A stretch of DNA of 64,000 nt. Source: Saccharopolyspora oryzae. GTDB lineage: Bacteria; Actinomycetota; Actinomycetes; Mycobacteriales; Pseudonocardiaceae. A program made the position numbers and the translations under genes. Below the pieces are notes generated by a model, which saw only the letters and a list, made by a program, of their open reading frames with translations, had not been told where the DNA came from and made no database searches. The stretch is from assembly GCF_027853915.1 (NCBI RefSeq), contig NZ_JAQGLA010000002.1, positions 206,338 through 270,337 of the forward strand, in the 5' to 3' direction. Position 1 is the first letter of the stretch. Each line of letters opens with the position of its first letter. Positions 24,472 to 33,126 of the stretch are shown here, piece after piece.

Positions 24472-24584
24472 CAGCGGCCACGCCTCGCAGGCTGCTTCGG
24501 GGCCGGCTTGCCCGCCTGCGGCTTCTGCCCCGGCTTGCCCTGCGGCTTCTTCGGCGCAGGCTTCTTCGGTGGCTTGGTCGCCAT
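24471..24584 (-). CDS. 37-residue Lys/Pro-rich basic peptide
   Basis: ATG 24584 follows GAGG. The product is a run of K/P/Q/G/A residues (MATKPPKKPAPKKPQGKPGQ, then KPQAGKPAPKQPARRGR), resembling the Lys-Pro tails of histone-like proteins. The stop overlaps the start of the Gln/Arg-rich gene, so the two are made together. It is the first gene after the major capsid gene. Confidence 0.6.
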   Translation of the reverse strand: MATKPPKKPAPKKPQGKPGQKPQAGKPAPKQPARRGR

Positions 24585-24649
24585 AACCTCGTGTCCTTCC
24601 GAGGATGGCGGCGGGGCCCCTCAATCGAGCAGCCCCGCCGCGTCCGTCA

Positions 24650-25882
24650 TCAGATGCCGGTGACCGTGCAGAACGCGGTCGGCCGGTACACCACCAGCGC
24701 CACACGCATGTCGGCGCGGATGGCCTGCTTGCCCTGGATGAAGAACTGGTCGTGCGAGTTCGTCACCTGGACGTCGATGCCCCGGCGGGACACCAGCTCG
24801 GTGAAGTTGCGGAAGTCGCCCACCAGCGCGGTGCCCTCAGCGATCACGTCGTTCTCGACGATCGGCAGGCCCCAGATGCGCGGCTGCCCAGTCTCCAGCG
24901 GCGAGCCCCAGATGTAGATGCCGTCCGCCGTACGCAGCAGGCGGATGTCCTGCCAGTCGTTGGAGTGCATCACCACGTGGTCCGGGCGAGCTCGGCCCGT
25001 GACCTTCACCTTGGTCATCGCCTTGTAGATGGCGTCGGGGCCGGCATCGGTGCCCTTGGCCTGGGTCTGGATGCCGACGGTGTTGAGCACACCCCGCAGG
25101 TTCGGGGCGGTGCCGTTGCCGTTGAGCAGCTGCGAGTCCAGCCGCTGCCGCAGCATGAACGGCAGACGGTTGTTGACGTAGCCGCGGGCGTGCGACTCGT
25201 CCTCCAGCTGCTCATCGGTGATGGGCAGCCACACCGCGATCTTGCGCACCGGCGACTGCTTCTCATCCAGCGCCAGCGCGGCCTCGGGGAACGTCCCGGC
25301 CTCCAGGATCTCCCCCGCGGCGTTGGTGTACGTGGTCTCCTCCATGTAGACCACGGCCTGCTGCGAAGTGGAGCCGGTCGGGAAGACGTCGGTCACCTGA
25401 ATCGGCCTGGTCGCGAAGTCCACGACCTTGCCGGTCCGGGTGGTCTCCGGCGGCCAACCATCGCCAGCCGCGGCCGAGCCACCGGTCTCGAACAGCGCCT
25501 TGAGGTCGACGTCGAGGTGCGCGACCGGGCCCTGCGGACCGAGCTTGCCCTTGACCGCCGCCGACTTCACGAACGCATCACCGATGCTCTTGAACGCCGC
25601 CTCGCGCTGCTCGTCGGCCTTCTCCTCGCGCTCACCCTCGCGGGCACCGCGATTCGCCGAGGAGTAGTCGGCGGCCTTCTGCACCGCCTTCAGCTCGTCG
25701 ACCTCCACGCCCAGAGCGTTGATCTCCTCGTGGAGCGACCGAATCGCGTTGAGCGGGTCGGAAACGCTCTTGACCTGCTTCATGTCCAGCTCGGGACCGG
25801 CCTCTTCGAAGATCGCGGCCAGCTCGGCGTTCTTGGCTTCCAGCCGCCCCTGGGCAGCCTTCAGCGCCGGGAATTCACTCAT
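24650..25882 (-). CDS. Major capsid protein, HK97 fold
   Basis: 410 residues. The first ~110 are coiled coil (EINALGVEVDELKAVQKA) and act as scaffold (delta domain) removed by the prohead protease. The fold follows with VFPTGSTSQQAVVYMEE, ALDEKQSPVRKIAVWLPITD, DSQLLNGNGTAPNLRGVLN, DWQDIRLLRTADG, GLPIVENDVI and ADMRVALVVYRP, typical of the HK97/phage_capsid family. It lies directly downstream of the protease. Confidence 0.95.
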   Translation of the reverse strand: MSEFPALKAAQGRLEAKNAELAAIFEEAGPELDMKQVKSVSDPLNAIRSLHEEINALGVEVDELKAVQKAADYSSANRGAREGEREEKADEQREAAFKSIGDAFVKSAAVKGKLGPQGPVAHLDVDLKALFETGGSAAAGDGWPPETTRTGKVVDFATRPIQVTDVFPTGSTSQQAVVYMEETTYTNAAGEILEAGTFPEAALALDEKQSPVRKIAVWLPITDEQLEDESHARGYVNNRLPFMLRQRLDSQLLNGNGTAPNLRGVLNTVGIQTQAKGTDAGPDAIYKAMTKVKVTGRARPDHVVMHSNDWQDIRLLRTADGIYIWGSPLETGQPRIWGLPIVENDVIAEGTALVGDFRNFTELVSRRGIDVQVTNSHDQFFIQGKQAIRADMRVALVVYRPTAFCTVTGI

Positions 25883-25909
25883 TCCCGTTGTCTCCTTTGG
25901 ATTCTTGGC

Positions 25910-26641
25910 TTACGAAGCCAGTCCGTGTTGGCTGCCGACCCAGCGCAGGTATTCGCGCAGCAATTCGTCGTCGGAGCCTTCTGACTCAGGCTCGGGGGCC
26001 GGCTCGACCAGCAGGTGCTTCAAGCACTCCAGCTCGTCGGAGACCTTCAGCAGCAGATCGCGAGATTCACTGCCCAACCCTTTGCCCGCTTCGCGTCGCT
26101 TCGCCAAGACTTCCGCGCCGCGGCTGGTCAGCTCCTGCAGAGCGGTCAAGACCTGCTCGCACTGACCAGCAAAACTCGCACCCTGCGACTTCACGCTCAG
26201 GGTCTGCGTTCCGATCCCAGCGCCTTTGAGCACCGGGGAAACCTCGTAGACGTTCAGTTTCTTCAGAAACCGCGCCGACTTGCCTTCGAACTCGCCCTGC
26301 TCGAAGTCGGCGACGGTGAACCCGTAGGACCACTCCCCCAGCTCGCCGAGTTCCTTGACGACCTCGAAGGTCTCGCGGCCTGCGGTGGTGTTCAGGAAGA
26401 ACCGCCCCTTGAGCACCGCACGGTCGTCGTGGACCTCGATCTGGCCCTTGCCGACCGGCAGACTGCCTTCCCACGAGCCGTGGTTGTAGGCGCTGATCTT
26501 CACGGGGTGGCCGTGGGTGAATGCTTCCTTCAACGTCACGTCGCCGTCGTGGTCGCGCACACCGAAGCGAGAGAACACAGCCTCGACTTCGCCCGCGGCG
26601 GCGTCCTTCACCTCGATGGGACCAAACGATTTCGTGTTCAT
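25910..26641 (-). CDS. HK97-type prohead protease
   Basis: 243 residues from ATG 26641. Catalytic pattern: SAYNHGSWEG with the active-site His, then GEWSYGFTVADFEQG with the Ser nucleophile, and VYEVSPVLKGAG closing the herpesvirus-assemblin-like fold. The C-terminal ~80 residues are a helical extension (LTALQELTSRGAEVL), probably targeting it to the procapsid. It removes the delta domain of the capsid protein. Confidence 0.92.
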   Translation of the reverse strand: MNTKSFGPIEVKDAAAGEVEAVFSRFGVRDHDGDVTLKEAFTHGHPVKISAYNHGSWEGSLPVGKGQIEVHDDRAVLKGRFFLNTTAGRETFEVVKELGELGEWSYGFTVADFEQGEFEGKSARFLKKLNVYEVSPVLKGAGIGTQTLSVKSQGASFAGQCEQVLTALQELTSRGAEVLAKRREAGKGLGSESRDLLLKVSDELECLKHLLVEPAPEPESEGSDDELLREYLRWVGSQHGLAS

Positions 26642-26654
26642 CGCGTCCGTTTCC

Positions 26655-28160
26655 TCACTGGTTCGCGCCGCCCGGCTGCGGCCTCGGTTTCGGTTGCGAC
26701 ACCGCTTGCTGCTGTGGCGACGGCGCGCCGCCCGCTGGCTGCCCGCCCATCGCGGGATCGCCCGGCAGGACCTCGCCGGTCTCGGGGTCGAACTGCCCCA
26801 TGCCCGGCGGCAGCAGCTGCACACTCAGCAGCCCGGAGTGGTTGCCGATCAGCTCGTCGACGTTCATCGACTTGGCGACCTTCACCGACGCGTCCGGGTC
26901 GAAACCGCCGTCGACGAGCTGGCGGATCACGGCGGCCTGCTGGGCGAGGATCGCGGCCTGATCGGACAGGTCCTCGCGCAGGAAGGCGATGTCGCGATCG
27001 TCGACCCGCAGGTGCTCGGGCTTCTTCAGCGACACCAGCGATTCCAGGGCGACCCCGGCCATGCGCCACAGCGGGCGGATGGTGTTGTCGGCGAACCGAC
27101 GGCGGGCCTGCCCGTAGTTGGAGTAGGTCGCCGACTCCAGCCCCTCGGACAAACCCACGATGATCGGGGGAACGCCCGAGGCGGCGGCGATGCGGGTCTC
27201 CCCCGCGCCTTGGGTGGTCTTGAAATCCAGCTGCGAAAGGTCCGAGCCGACGGTGGTCACCGTCGCCCCGCCCGCCAGGAACAGCGTCTTGTAGGCGTTG
27301 TCCACGCCCTGGTGCTGTTCCTTGAACAGCTCGGCGAACTCGCGGGCCTGCGGCCCGGTGATCTCCTTGTCGAGCGCGACGGCCATCTTCGGTGATGCGC
27401 CCAGCTCGAAGTACTTCAGCTTGTGTTTGGTGGCGGCCTTGTCGGCCTTGACCTCGTTGACGATCGGCGTCAGCCAGGACATGCCCCGGTAGCGCATCGA
27501 CGGGTCCGGGATCGGGCTGTAGTGGCAGACGTCCTCGGGCAACAGCAGCAGCGACTGCTGCTGGTCAGAGATCACACCCCACTGGGTGCCAGCCGCGGGC
27601 GGGTTGTACTCGTAGGCGATCACCTTGGCGGTGACGTCGTACGGGTGCGCGTCCTCGGGATCCTTCCGGGAACCGATGATGATCGTGACCCAGTCCGGGC
27701 GCAGTCGCACGATCCGCTCGCCGGGCCCACCACGAGCAGCCCTGCCGATGCGGCCAAGGTCGTCGACGGTCGTGGCGTAGAAGTTCCCAGCCAAGCTCAC
27801 ATCAAGTTCCATGCGCGACAGCAGCTCACCGATGGTGCCGTTCGACCACGGCCGGCTCAGCAGCTCGATGCCCGGGGTGTACTTCAGGTCGCCGGGGCGA
27901 CCGTCCAGGCCGTAGCGGCACACCGCGAACCGGGCCTCGCTGAACGCCAGCTGCCGGGCCAAGATGCAGGCGAACACCACGCCGCTGGACTTGTACGCGC
28001 CCTGGACGTAGCCCTCGAAGTCGTTGCCGATGTCCTCGCGGCTGCCCGACATCGACGCCGAGATCAGCGGCCAGCGGGTCACGTCGTCATCGAGCGACCA
28101 GAACTCCGGCTGCGCCCACGACTTGCGCCGCGCGCCGGTCAGACGCCGGAACAGGGTCAC
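26655..28160 (-). CDS. Portal protein
   Basis: 501 residues from GTG 28160 (GTGA overlap with the small membrane gene). Motifs include SSGVVFACILARQLAFSEAR, LELDVSLAGNFY-like MELDVSLAGNFYA, YEYNPP, EDVCHYSPIPDPSMRYRGMS, KYFELGASPKMAVAL and SEGLESATYSNYGQARRRF, all typical of HK97-family portals. A Pro/Gln-rich C-terminal tail follows. It forms the dodecameric DNA gate. Confidence 0.94.
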   Translation of the reverse strand: MTLFRRLTGARRKSWAQPEFWSLDDDVTRWPLISASMSGSREDIGNDFEGYVQGAYKSSGVVFACILARQLAFSEARFAVCRYGLDGRPGDLKYTPGIELLSRPWSNGTIGELLSRMELDVSLAGNFYATTVDDLGRIGRAARGGPGERIVRLRPDWVTIIIGSRKDPEDAHPYDVTAKVIAYEYNPPAAGTQWGVISDQQQSLLLLPEDVCHYSPIPDPSMRYRGMSWLTPIVNEVKADKAATKHKLKYFELGASPKMAVALDKEITGPQAREFAELFKEQHQGVDNAYKTLFLAGGATVTTVGSDLSQLDFKTTQGAGETRIAAASGVPPIIVGLSEGLESATYSNYGQARRRFADNTIRPLWRMAGVALESLVSLKKPEHLRVDDRDIAFLREDLSDQAAILAQQAAVIRQLVDGGFDPDASVKVAKSMNVDELIGNHSGLLSVQLLPPGMGQFDPETGEVLPGDPAMGGQPAGGAPSPQQQAVSQPKPRPQPGGANQ

Positions 28161-28324
28161 TCCTGCTCACCTCCTGGCCAGTCCGCCAAGAAAAGCACGG
28201 CGTAGACCGCGGTCAGCACGCCCGACACCACCAGCGCAGGCCCCAAACCTGCCAGCAGCCCAACACCGACAACGACTTGCAGCCCAGCCAGCAGCAACAG
28301 CGCGGCGAGCGCGATTTCACCCAT
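28157..28324 (-). CDS. 55-residue two-helix membrane protein between terminase and portal
   Basis: ATG 28324 to TGA 28159-28157. Two hydrophobic helices (MGEIALAALLLLAGLQVVVG and LVVSGVLTAVYAVLFLADW) with a short acidic tail. Tiny membrane proteins at this position are frequent in actinophages and unassigned. GTGA overlap with portal shows co-translation. Confidence 0.68.
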   Translation of the reverse strand: MGEIALAALLLLAGLQVVVGVGLLAGLGPALVVSGVLTAVYAVLFLADWPGGEQE

Positions 28325-28330
28325 GTGTCC

Positions 28331-29764
28331 TCAAATCCACGCCATCATCGGGGTCATCGGCTCGTCCGGGACGCCATAGAGAACGAACCCGTGCACCGCC
28401 AACGTCGCCGCCACCAGCGGGGCCACGTCGTTACGGGACTCCTTGCGGTTCCAAACCCAGGCATCACCCAGCGGACGCTTCTTCGCACCCGCCACGGCGG
28501 CGTTCACGGGCGGCTGGTCGAAGTGCCGCAACTCGCCATTGACCACCAGGTCAAAGAACGCTCCACATGCCTGCCCTGCCTCGCGGGTGGTCAGCAGGAC
28601 GGGTTCGATGCCCTCGTCCTGCAGCGCCGCCAGCAGCCCGCCGGCGGGGCCGCCGGGGTCCATCACCACGGCCGCGGGCTCGTGCCGCTCGATCAGCTCG
28701 CCGATCCGGTCGACCATCCAGGCGGTGCCCTCGCGGTAGTCGACCAGCTCGGAGTGCAGCAGCCCGTCCTCGCGCCGCCCGCACACCGAGATCGCACCGT
28801 GCGTGCGGTTCAGGCTGACGTCGAGCCCGAACACCACCGGCCCCGACCGGCGCGACGCCGAGTCGGCGACGGCCTGCCAGTCCCGGGCGCGGATCACGAC
28901 GTCGGCTTCCTCGTCGTACCAAATCCCCAGGCGCTCCCGGGCGAACTCCAGCCCGCCCATCGCCGCGGACTCGGCCTCGATGAAGTCCTCGGTCAGCCGG
29001 ATTCCCAACGCCGGGTTCGCCCGCGCCCACTCGTCGCGGTCGGCCAGCGCGGTCTCGTAGTTCTTCGCGTCGGTCTGCGCCGACCACTCGAAGTAGGCCA
29101 GCCGCTTCGCCCGGCCCTGCAGGTCACCCTCGAGGCCACGCTTGCGGATCTCACGCAGCTGGGTGGACTCCTCCATCCCGGCGCTGGACGTGTACCACAG
29201 CTGCGGGTTCGGGCGGGCCGCCAGCGTCGGCAGCAGCGCCGCCATCGCCTCGCTCGGCAGGTTGTACGCCTCATCCAGGATCACCAGGTCCGCGGTGAAC
29301 CCACGGCCCGAACCCGTCGAGCGAGCCACGAACCGCAGCCGCCGGCCGTCCTTCAGCTCGATGCCCTCCTCGCCGTGCGAGGTGCGCACCCGCGCGACGC
29401 GGCGTTTCAACGCCGGGGTGTCGTCGATCAGCCGGTTGATCCGGCGGAACGCTTCCTGCGCAGTCTTGAACTCGTGCGCCGAGTGCAAGATCAGTTCCTC
29501 GTCGAGCAGGAACAGCCCGGTCAGCTCGCGGGCCTCCAGGATCGAGCCCTTGCCGTTCTGGCGGGGCACGATCACACCGACCTCGAACGCCGCCCAGCTG
29601 CCGTCGTCGCGCTCGCCGAGCGAGTCGCGCAGCACCAGCTGCTGCCACGGGTCCAGGTGCAGCCCGGCCATCGCGCACAGCTCGATCGCCTCGTCGCCCG
29701 AGGTGTGGGCGTAGCGGGGGACGCTGTGAACTCGCGGGGTCTGGCTACCCCGAACGCCGGGCAT
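28331..29764 (-). CDS. Terminase large subunit
   Basis: 477 residues. ATPase domain with the Walker A-like VPRQNGKGS near residue 67, HSAHEFKTAQEAF, and Walker B LVILDEAYNLP near 160. The nuclease domain follows with FGLDVSLNRTHGAISVCG (metal-binding Asp), VVMDPGGPAGG and RKESRNDVAPLVAATLAVHG. It packages DNA through the portal. Short for some families but complete. Confidence 0.95.
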   Translation of the reverse strand: MPGVRGSQTPRVHSVPRYAHTSGDEAIELCAMAGLHLDPWQQLVLRDSLGERDDGSWAAFEVGVIVPRQNGKGSILEARELTGLFLLDEELILHSAHEFKTAQEAFRRINRLIDDTPALKRRVARVRTSHGEEGIELKDGRRLRFVARSTGSGRGFTADLVILDEAYNLPSEAMAALLPTLAARPNPQLWYTSSAGMEESTQLREIRKRGLEGDLQGRAKRLAYFEWSAQTDAKNYETALADRDEWARANPALGIRLTEDFIEAESAAMGGLEFARERLGIWYDEEADVVIRARDWQAVADSASRRSGPVVFGLDVSLNRTHGAISVCGRREDGLLHSELVDYREGTAWMVDRIGELIERHEPAAVVMDPGGPAGGLLAALQDEGIEPVLLTTREAGQACGAFFDLVVNGELRHFDQPPVNAAVAGAKKRPLGDAWVWNRKESRNDVAPLVAATLAVHGFVLYGVPDEPMTPMMAWI

Positions 29765-30005
29765 CGCGGCGAGCCTTCAACTCGTCGAACTCGTCGGACT
29801 CCTTGACCCCAGTCAGCTCCGCGATCTCGGCCATGACCGCGCGCAGCTCCTTGCCCATGATGGAGAAGTCCCGGCCCGCGGCCTCGTTCGCAGACTGGGC
29901 GTGCTGCAGCCGCACCATCTCGGCGGCCAGCGCGTCCCGGTACGCCTCCAGAGCCTTCACGCGGTCGCCGCGGGCCACCACCGTGTACAGCTGCTCGCCG
30001 TCCAT
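29745..30005 (-). CDS. Terminase small subunit-like protein
   Basis: 86 residues from ATG 30005 (TGATG overlap). All helical: DRVKALEAYRDALAAEMVRL, GRDFSIMGKELRAVMAEIAEL, KARRDARRSG. This matches the helical small terminase partners of actinophages (ALR..RD.LA ... L...L..V..EI..L) and it overlaps the large subunit by 20 bases. Confidence 0.68.
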   Translation of the reverse strand: MDGEQLYTVVARGDRVKALEAYRDALAAEMVRLQHAQSANEAAGRDFSIMGKELRAVMAEIAELTGVKESDEFDELKARRDARRSG

Positions 30006-30349
30006 CACAGGTTCTCCGTGACCACAGCGCCGTACATCGCGGTGCGCCGGTTCGCGCCCGCCACCACGTCGCAACGCCAGAACGTCGAGCCCGGGGCGGA
30101 CACCACTGCGGCGGGCACGGTGAACTGCGCCAGCCCGCCGGCCGCGTTGGTGATCGTCACGTCCGTCGGGCTGACCAGCTTGGTCACCGACGGATCGCCG
30201 TCCGGTGTCGACGCGGAGGGTTTAAACAGCACCTCGACGGTCTTGCCGGTCAGATCCTCCGCCGACCCGGTGGCCTGCACAGTGAAAGACAGCGTGATCG
30301 TGTCCGTGTTGCCCTCGAAGAGATTCAGAACCGTGCTCGCTGGCACCAC
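30005..30349 (-). CDS. β-sandwich virion protein (BppU/Ig-like)
   Basis: 114 residues. The pattern FEGNTDTITLSFTVQATG, DLTGKTVEVLFKPS, NAAGGLAQFTVPAA and FWRCDVVAGANRRTAMYG resembles the N-terminal BppU or Ig-like domain used by phages to hold fibres. Encoded between the long repeat protein and small terminase, so it may link that protein to the virion. Confidence 0.6.
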   Translation of the reverse strand: MVPASTVLNLFEGNTDTITLSFTVQATGSAEDLTGKTVEVLFKPSASTPDGDPSVTKLVSPTDVTITNAAGGLAQFTVPAAVVSAPGSTFWRCDVVAGANRRTAMYGAVVTENL

Positions 30350-30355
30350 AGCCCC

Positions 30356-32518
30356 CTACGCGTAATCAACGGTCCCGCCAACACGATTCGTCTCCAACGC
30401 CCCGGCCGTCCGGCCGGGCACCGACGCCGAACCCACCAGCCGAGAAGCTGGAGACGCCGCGCCGTTCACGCGGTCCGCGAAGGCCACCGAACCCGCCACC
30501 TGATTCGTGGACCCCGCCAGGCGATCCGAGATGCCCGTGGTTCCGCCCAGACGTTGGATGACCGCCACAGCACCCGTCAGGCGCTGCAGCACCATTCCCG
30601 CCGACAACGCTGACCCGGACTCGCCGGCCAGCGTCGCCGAGTCGCTGGACGCCACCTGCACCGACACCAGCGCGGTTTCGCCGACCGTCGCCGCATCGGT
30701 GCCGACGGCCAACACCTGCAGCACTGCGGATTCATCGAGCGCGCCGCCGCCGTCGGTGCCACCGGCCGAAGCCTGCAGCACCGTCGACTCGCCGACCGCG
30801 CCACCATCGGCGCCAGTGATCGGCACCGCTCCCGCTTCCACGGAAGCCGACTCGGTGAGCAACCCGCCGTCGGTGGCGAGTATCTGCACCGTCAGCGCCG
30901 CGGAGTCGGTGGTTGTCGCCGGATCGGAGGTCGTGAACTCCGCCGCGACGCTCGCCGCGTCCGTGATGGCCGCAGCGTCCGATCCGGCCGTCACGACCGC
31001 CAGCTGGACCAGCTCGATCACGCTGGCGGTGTCCGTGGTCGTTCCGGTCGCCGCGACGCCCGCCGAATCCGAGACCGCCGCCTGATCCGAAGCAGCCGAT
31101 GTCGCCGACACCGACGCCGAATCCGCGACGCCAACGGAATCTGCCGGGGCGGTCGCGGCAGACAGGAAACCCGAGTCCGTCGCGCTCGCCGAATCCGAGC
31201 CGCTGACGGGAGTGGAGCCGCCGCCCGGACCGACAGGCAGCAGCGCCCACATCTGGCCGATCGCCGGCGCGGTGTTGCCGGTGTCGATCGTGAATGTCTT
31301 GTCCGTGACCGTCATCGCGCCCGGCATGAGCGCGTAGTCCAAACCCAGACCGATGTTGTCGCCGGGCTCAGTCGCGAAGTCCTCGCGGTCGCAGATCTCG
31401 TTCCACGCCAGCCCGTCACCGGACAGCACCGTCAGCCCACCACCGGGCTGCCAGTCGCTCTCCCGCACACCAGCCACCAGAACGATTCCCGCGGCGGTCG
31501 TGGTGACCCCGGAGATCGGGCCCATGTCCTTCTGCACGCCGTTGTTCGACGCGGTGCCCAGCACGTCGGCTGGGTCACCCGACGCGACCACTCCCCGGAA
31601 CGCGAAGATCTGGGTGAAGCGGATATCGCTCGTCGTGCCCGAGTACGCCAGCGTCGGAGCGGCATCGCCCGACTGATATCGGCGGTAGTACCAGGACAGC
31701 CGCCCACCGGTCGTCGCCGACAGGGTGCTGGCCTTCTTCGTCCAGCCCGACGGCGTGGCCGGCTCGTTCGCGGTGCCCGCCCACGACGTCATGCCGTACA
31801 GCAGCACCATCAGATCGCCGTCCTGCAGTCCCGCAGGCAGGCCCGGGGTGTTCGCGGTGTTGCTGGCCACCAACGACTCGGTGCCCTTACCGACGTAGGT
31901 GATCGCCGGGTCCGCCGGCGGCACCGCCAACGTCCACGACACCCACGGGGCCGTCGCCGACGTGAAAGTGCCCGGGTCCTCGGTCAGGCTCGCGGTCACC
32001 GTCCGCTCGGCGGTGTTCGTCGACGCCCCACCCGTGCCCGCCGCCGCGATGCTCTGCAGCGTCGCATAGCTCGCCGGGGCCGCCGTCGCCACCGTCGTCG
32101 AGTCCCCGGACCTGGTGGCCACCCACAGGTGATCCGCCAACACCAGCGCGCTGTGGCTCGGCGGGTTCGAGTTCGTGCCCGAGGCATTCGCCGCAGTACC
32201 CGTCGGCGTGCCGGTCGTCCCGGTGATCCGCAGAACCACGTGCGACGACTGCTCCGACGCCGAGGTCGTCACCGTGCAGGTGTCGCCGCCAACGGCGTAC
32301 TTCCAGAACACCGCGCCCGTGACCGCGGTCCCGTTGCTGGCCTGCCCCAGCTTGGTCCAGCCCGCCGAAGCCGTGCAGGTCGGACTGCCATCGCTGGAGA
32401 ACACGACGAGCAGCAGGTTTCCGACCACGATCCCGCTCGGCATCGTGATCGCGTGGCTGGTCGTGTTGGTCGTGGTCGTACGACCGGTCGACCGTGCCGC
32501 GACGGTCGGTGCCGCCAC
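30356..32518 (-). CDS. 720-residue repeat-rich virion surface protein
   Basis: Two tandem β-sandwich modules (~1-205 and ~205-435) share the pattern G-[DN]-L-[LM]-[VL] ... SGWTK ... WYYRR/FWKYAVGGD with the module in the distal tail gene. Residues ~440-640 are about ten degenerate ~20-residue repeats built on D-[ST]-A-x-V with long Ala/Thr/Ser spacers. The last ~80 residues are a second repeat family (QRLTGAV, QRLGGTT, DRLAGST, DRVNGAA, SRLVGSA). It has no known enzyme motif. A fibre or adhesin encoded unusually upstream of terminase. Confidence 0.68.
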   Translation of the reverse strand: MAAPTVAARSTGRTTTTNTTSHAITMPSGIVVGNLLLVVFSSDGSPTCTASAGWTKLGQASNGTAVTGAVFWKYAVGGDTCTVTTSASEQSSHVVLRITGTTGTPTGTAANASGTNSNPPSHSALVLADHLWVATRSGDSTTVATAAPASYATLQSIAAAGTGGASTNTAERTVTASLTEDPGTFTSATAPWVSWTLAVPPADPAITYVGKGTESLVASNTANTPGLPAGLQDGDLMVLLYGMTSWAGTANEPATPSGWTKKASTLSATTGGRLSWYYRRYQSGDAAPTLAYSGTTSDIRFTQIFAFRGVVASGDPADVLGTASNNGVQKDMGPISGVTTTAAGIVLVAGVRESDWQPGGGLTVLSGDGLAWNEICDREDFATEPGDNIGLGLDYALMPGAMTVTDKTFTIDTGNTAPAIGQMWALLPVGPGGGSTPVSGSDSASATDSGFLSAATAPADSVGVADSASVSATSAASDQAAVSDSAGVAATGTTTDTASVIELVQLAVVTAGSDAAAITDAASVAAEFTTSDPATTTDSAALTVQILATDGGLLTESASVEAGAVPITGADGGAVGESTVLQASAGGTDGGGALDESAVLQVLAVGTDAATVGETALVSVQVASSDSATLAGESGSALSAGMVLQRLTGAVAVIQRLGGTTGISDRLAGSTNQVAGSVAFADRVNGAASPASRLVGSASVPGRTAGALETNRVGGTVDYA

Positions 32519-32527
32519 CGTTTACAC

Positions 32528-33031
32528 CTACGCCAACGACAGAGTGACGGTCAGCGTCCAGGTCGAACCCGACGCCTTCGTGCCCAGCGATTCGACCTTG
32601 CGGTTGAGCATCCGGCCAGCCGCCGAGGCATTGAAGATCGCCCACTCGTTCCAGGCGAAGTTCGCATCCGACGATCCGAACGTGGACCGGTACGTGATGC
32701 TCTTCGCCCCGGCCGAGCTGGTCGAGTCGGTGTGCTGCGGGTAGGTGGCGTCCATCGCCTTGCGCAGCTTGTTCGACGCGGCCTGCAGGTCCGTCTGCGT
32801 GTCCGCCGCGGCCGTCGTCGAGTCGCCCACCCCGAGGTAGGCGTTGGTATTGTCGAACGCGGTGACCGCAGTCCCGATCAGACGCTCCCACAGCGCCGAC
32901 GCCCCGCCGATCACCAGCAGATTGCCCTCGCGCTCGATGACCTCAAACGCGCGTTCTGCGGAGTAGTCCGCATCGCTGGCGTACTTCGCTACGCACCACT
33001 GCACGCGCCACTGCAAAGCCTCTCCCCGCAT
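32528..33031 (-). CDS. Structural-region protein, probably fibre- or capsid-associated
   Basis: 167 residues from ATG 33031, nine bases after GGAGG; the longer frame to 33109 is not needed. It starts MRGEALQWRVQWCVAKYASD, then YLGVGDSTTAAADTQTDLQA, RKAMDATYPQHT, SITYRSTFGSSDANFAWNEW and TLTVTLSLA. The GVGDST and ANFAWNEW parts recur in phage tail-associated proteins of unknown role. First gene of the leftward structural operon. Confidence 0.65.
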   Translation of the reverse strand: MRGEALQWRVQWCVAKYASDADYSAERAFEVIEREGNLLVIGGASALWERLIGTAVTAFDNTNAYLGVGDSTTAAADTQTDLQAASNKLRKAMDATYPQHTDSTSSAGAKSITYRSTFGSSDANFAWNEWAIFNASAAGRMLNRKVESLGTKASGSTWTLTVTLSLA

Positions 33032-33052
33032 ACCTTGGCCTCCGTTTTGCCT

Positions 33053-33100
33053 GGTTCTCGGCGGTTTTCGACCGTTCCGGCCGGTTCTCGACGGTTTTGG
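33053..33100. promoter_or_regulatory. 30-bp-spaced direct repeats between divergent genes
   Basis: GGTTCTCGGCGGTTTT (33053-33068) and GGTTCTCGACGGTTTT (33083-33098) lie in the 95-base gap between the structural operon and the pentapeptide gene. The minus strand of the second contains CCGTCGAGAACCG, identical to 50168-50180 in the immunity region. Candidate operator. Confidence 0.5.
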
Positions 33101-33126
33101 GTGCTGCAACTGGCAGAATCCTGCTC

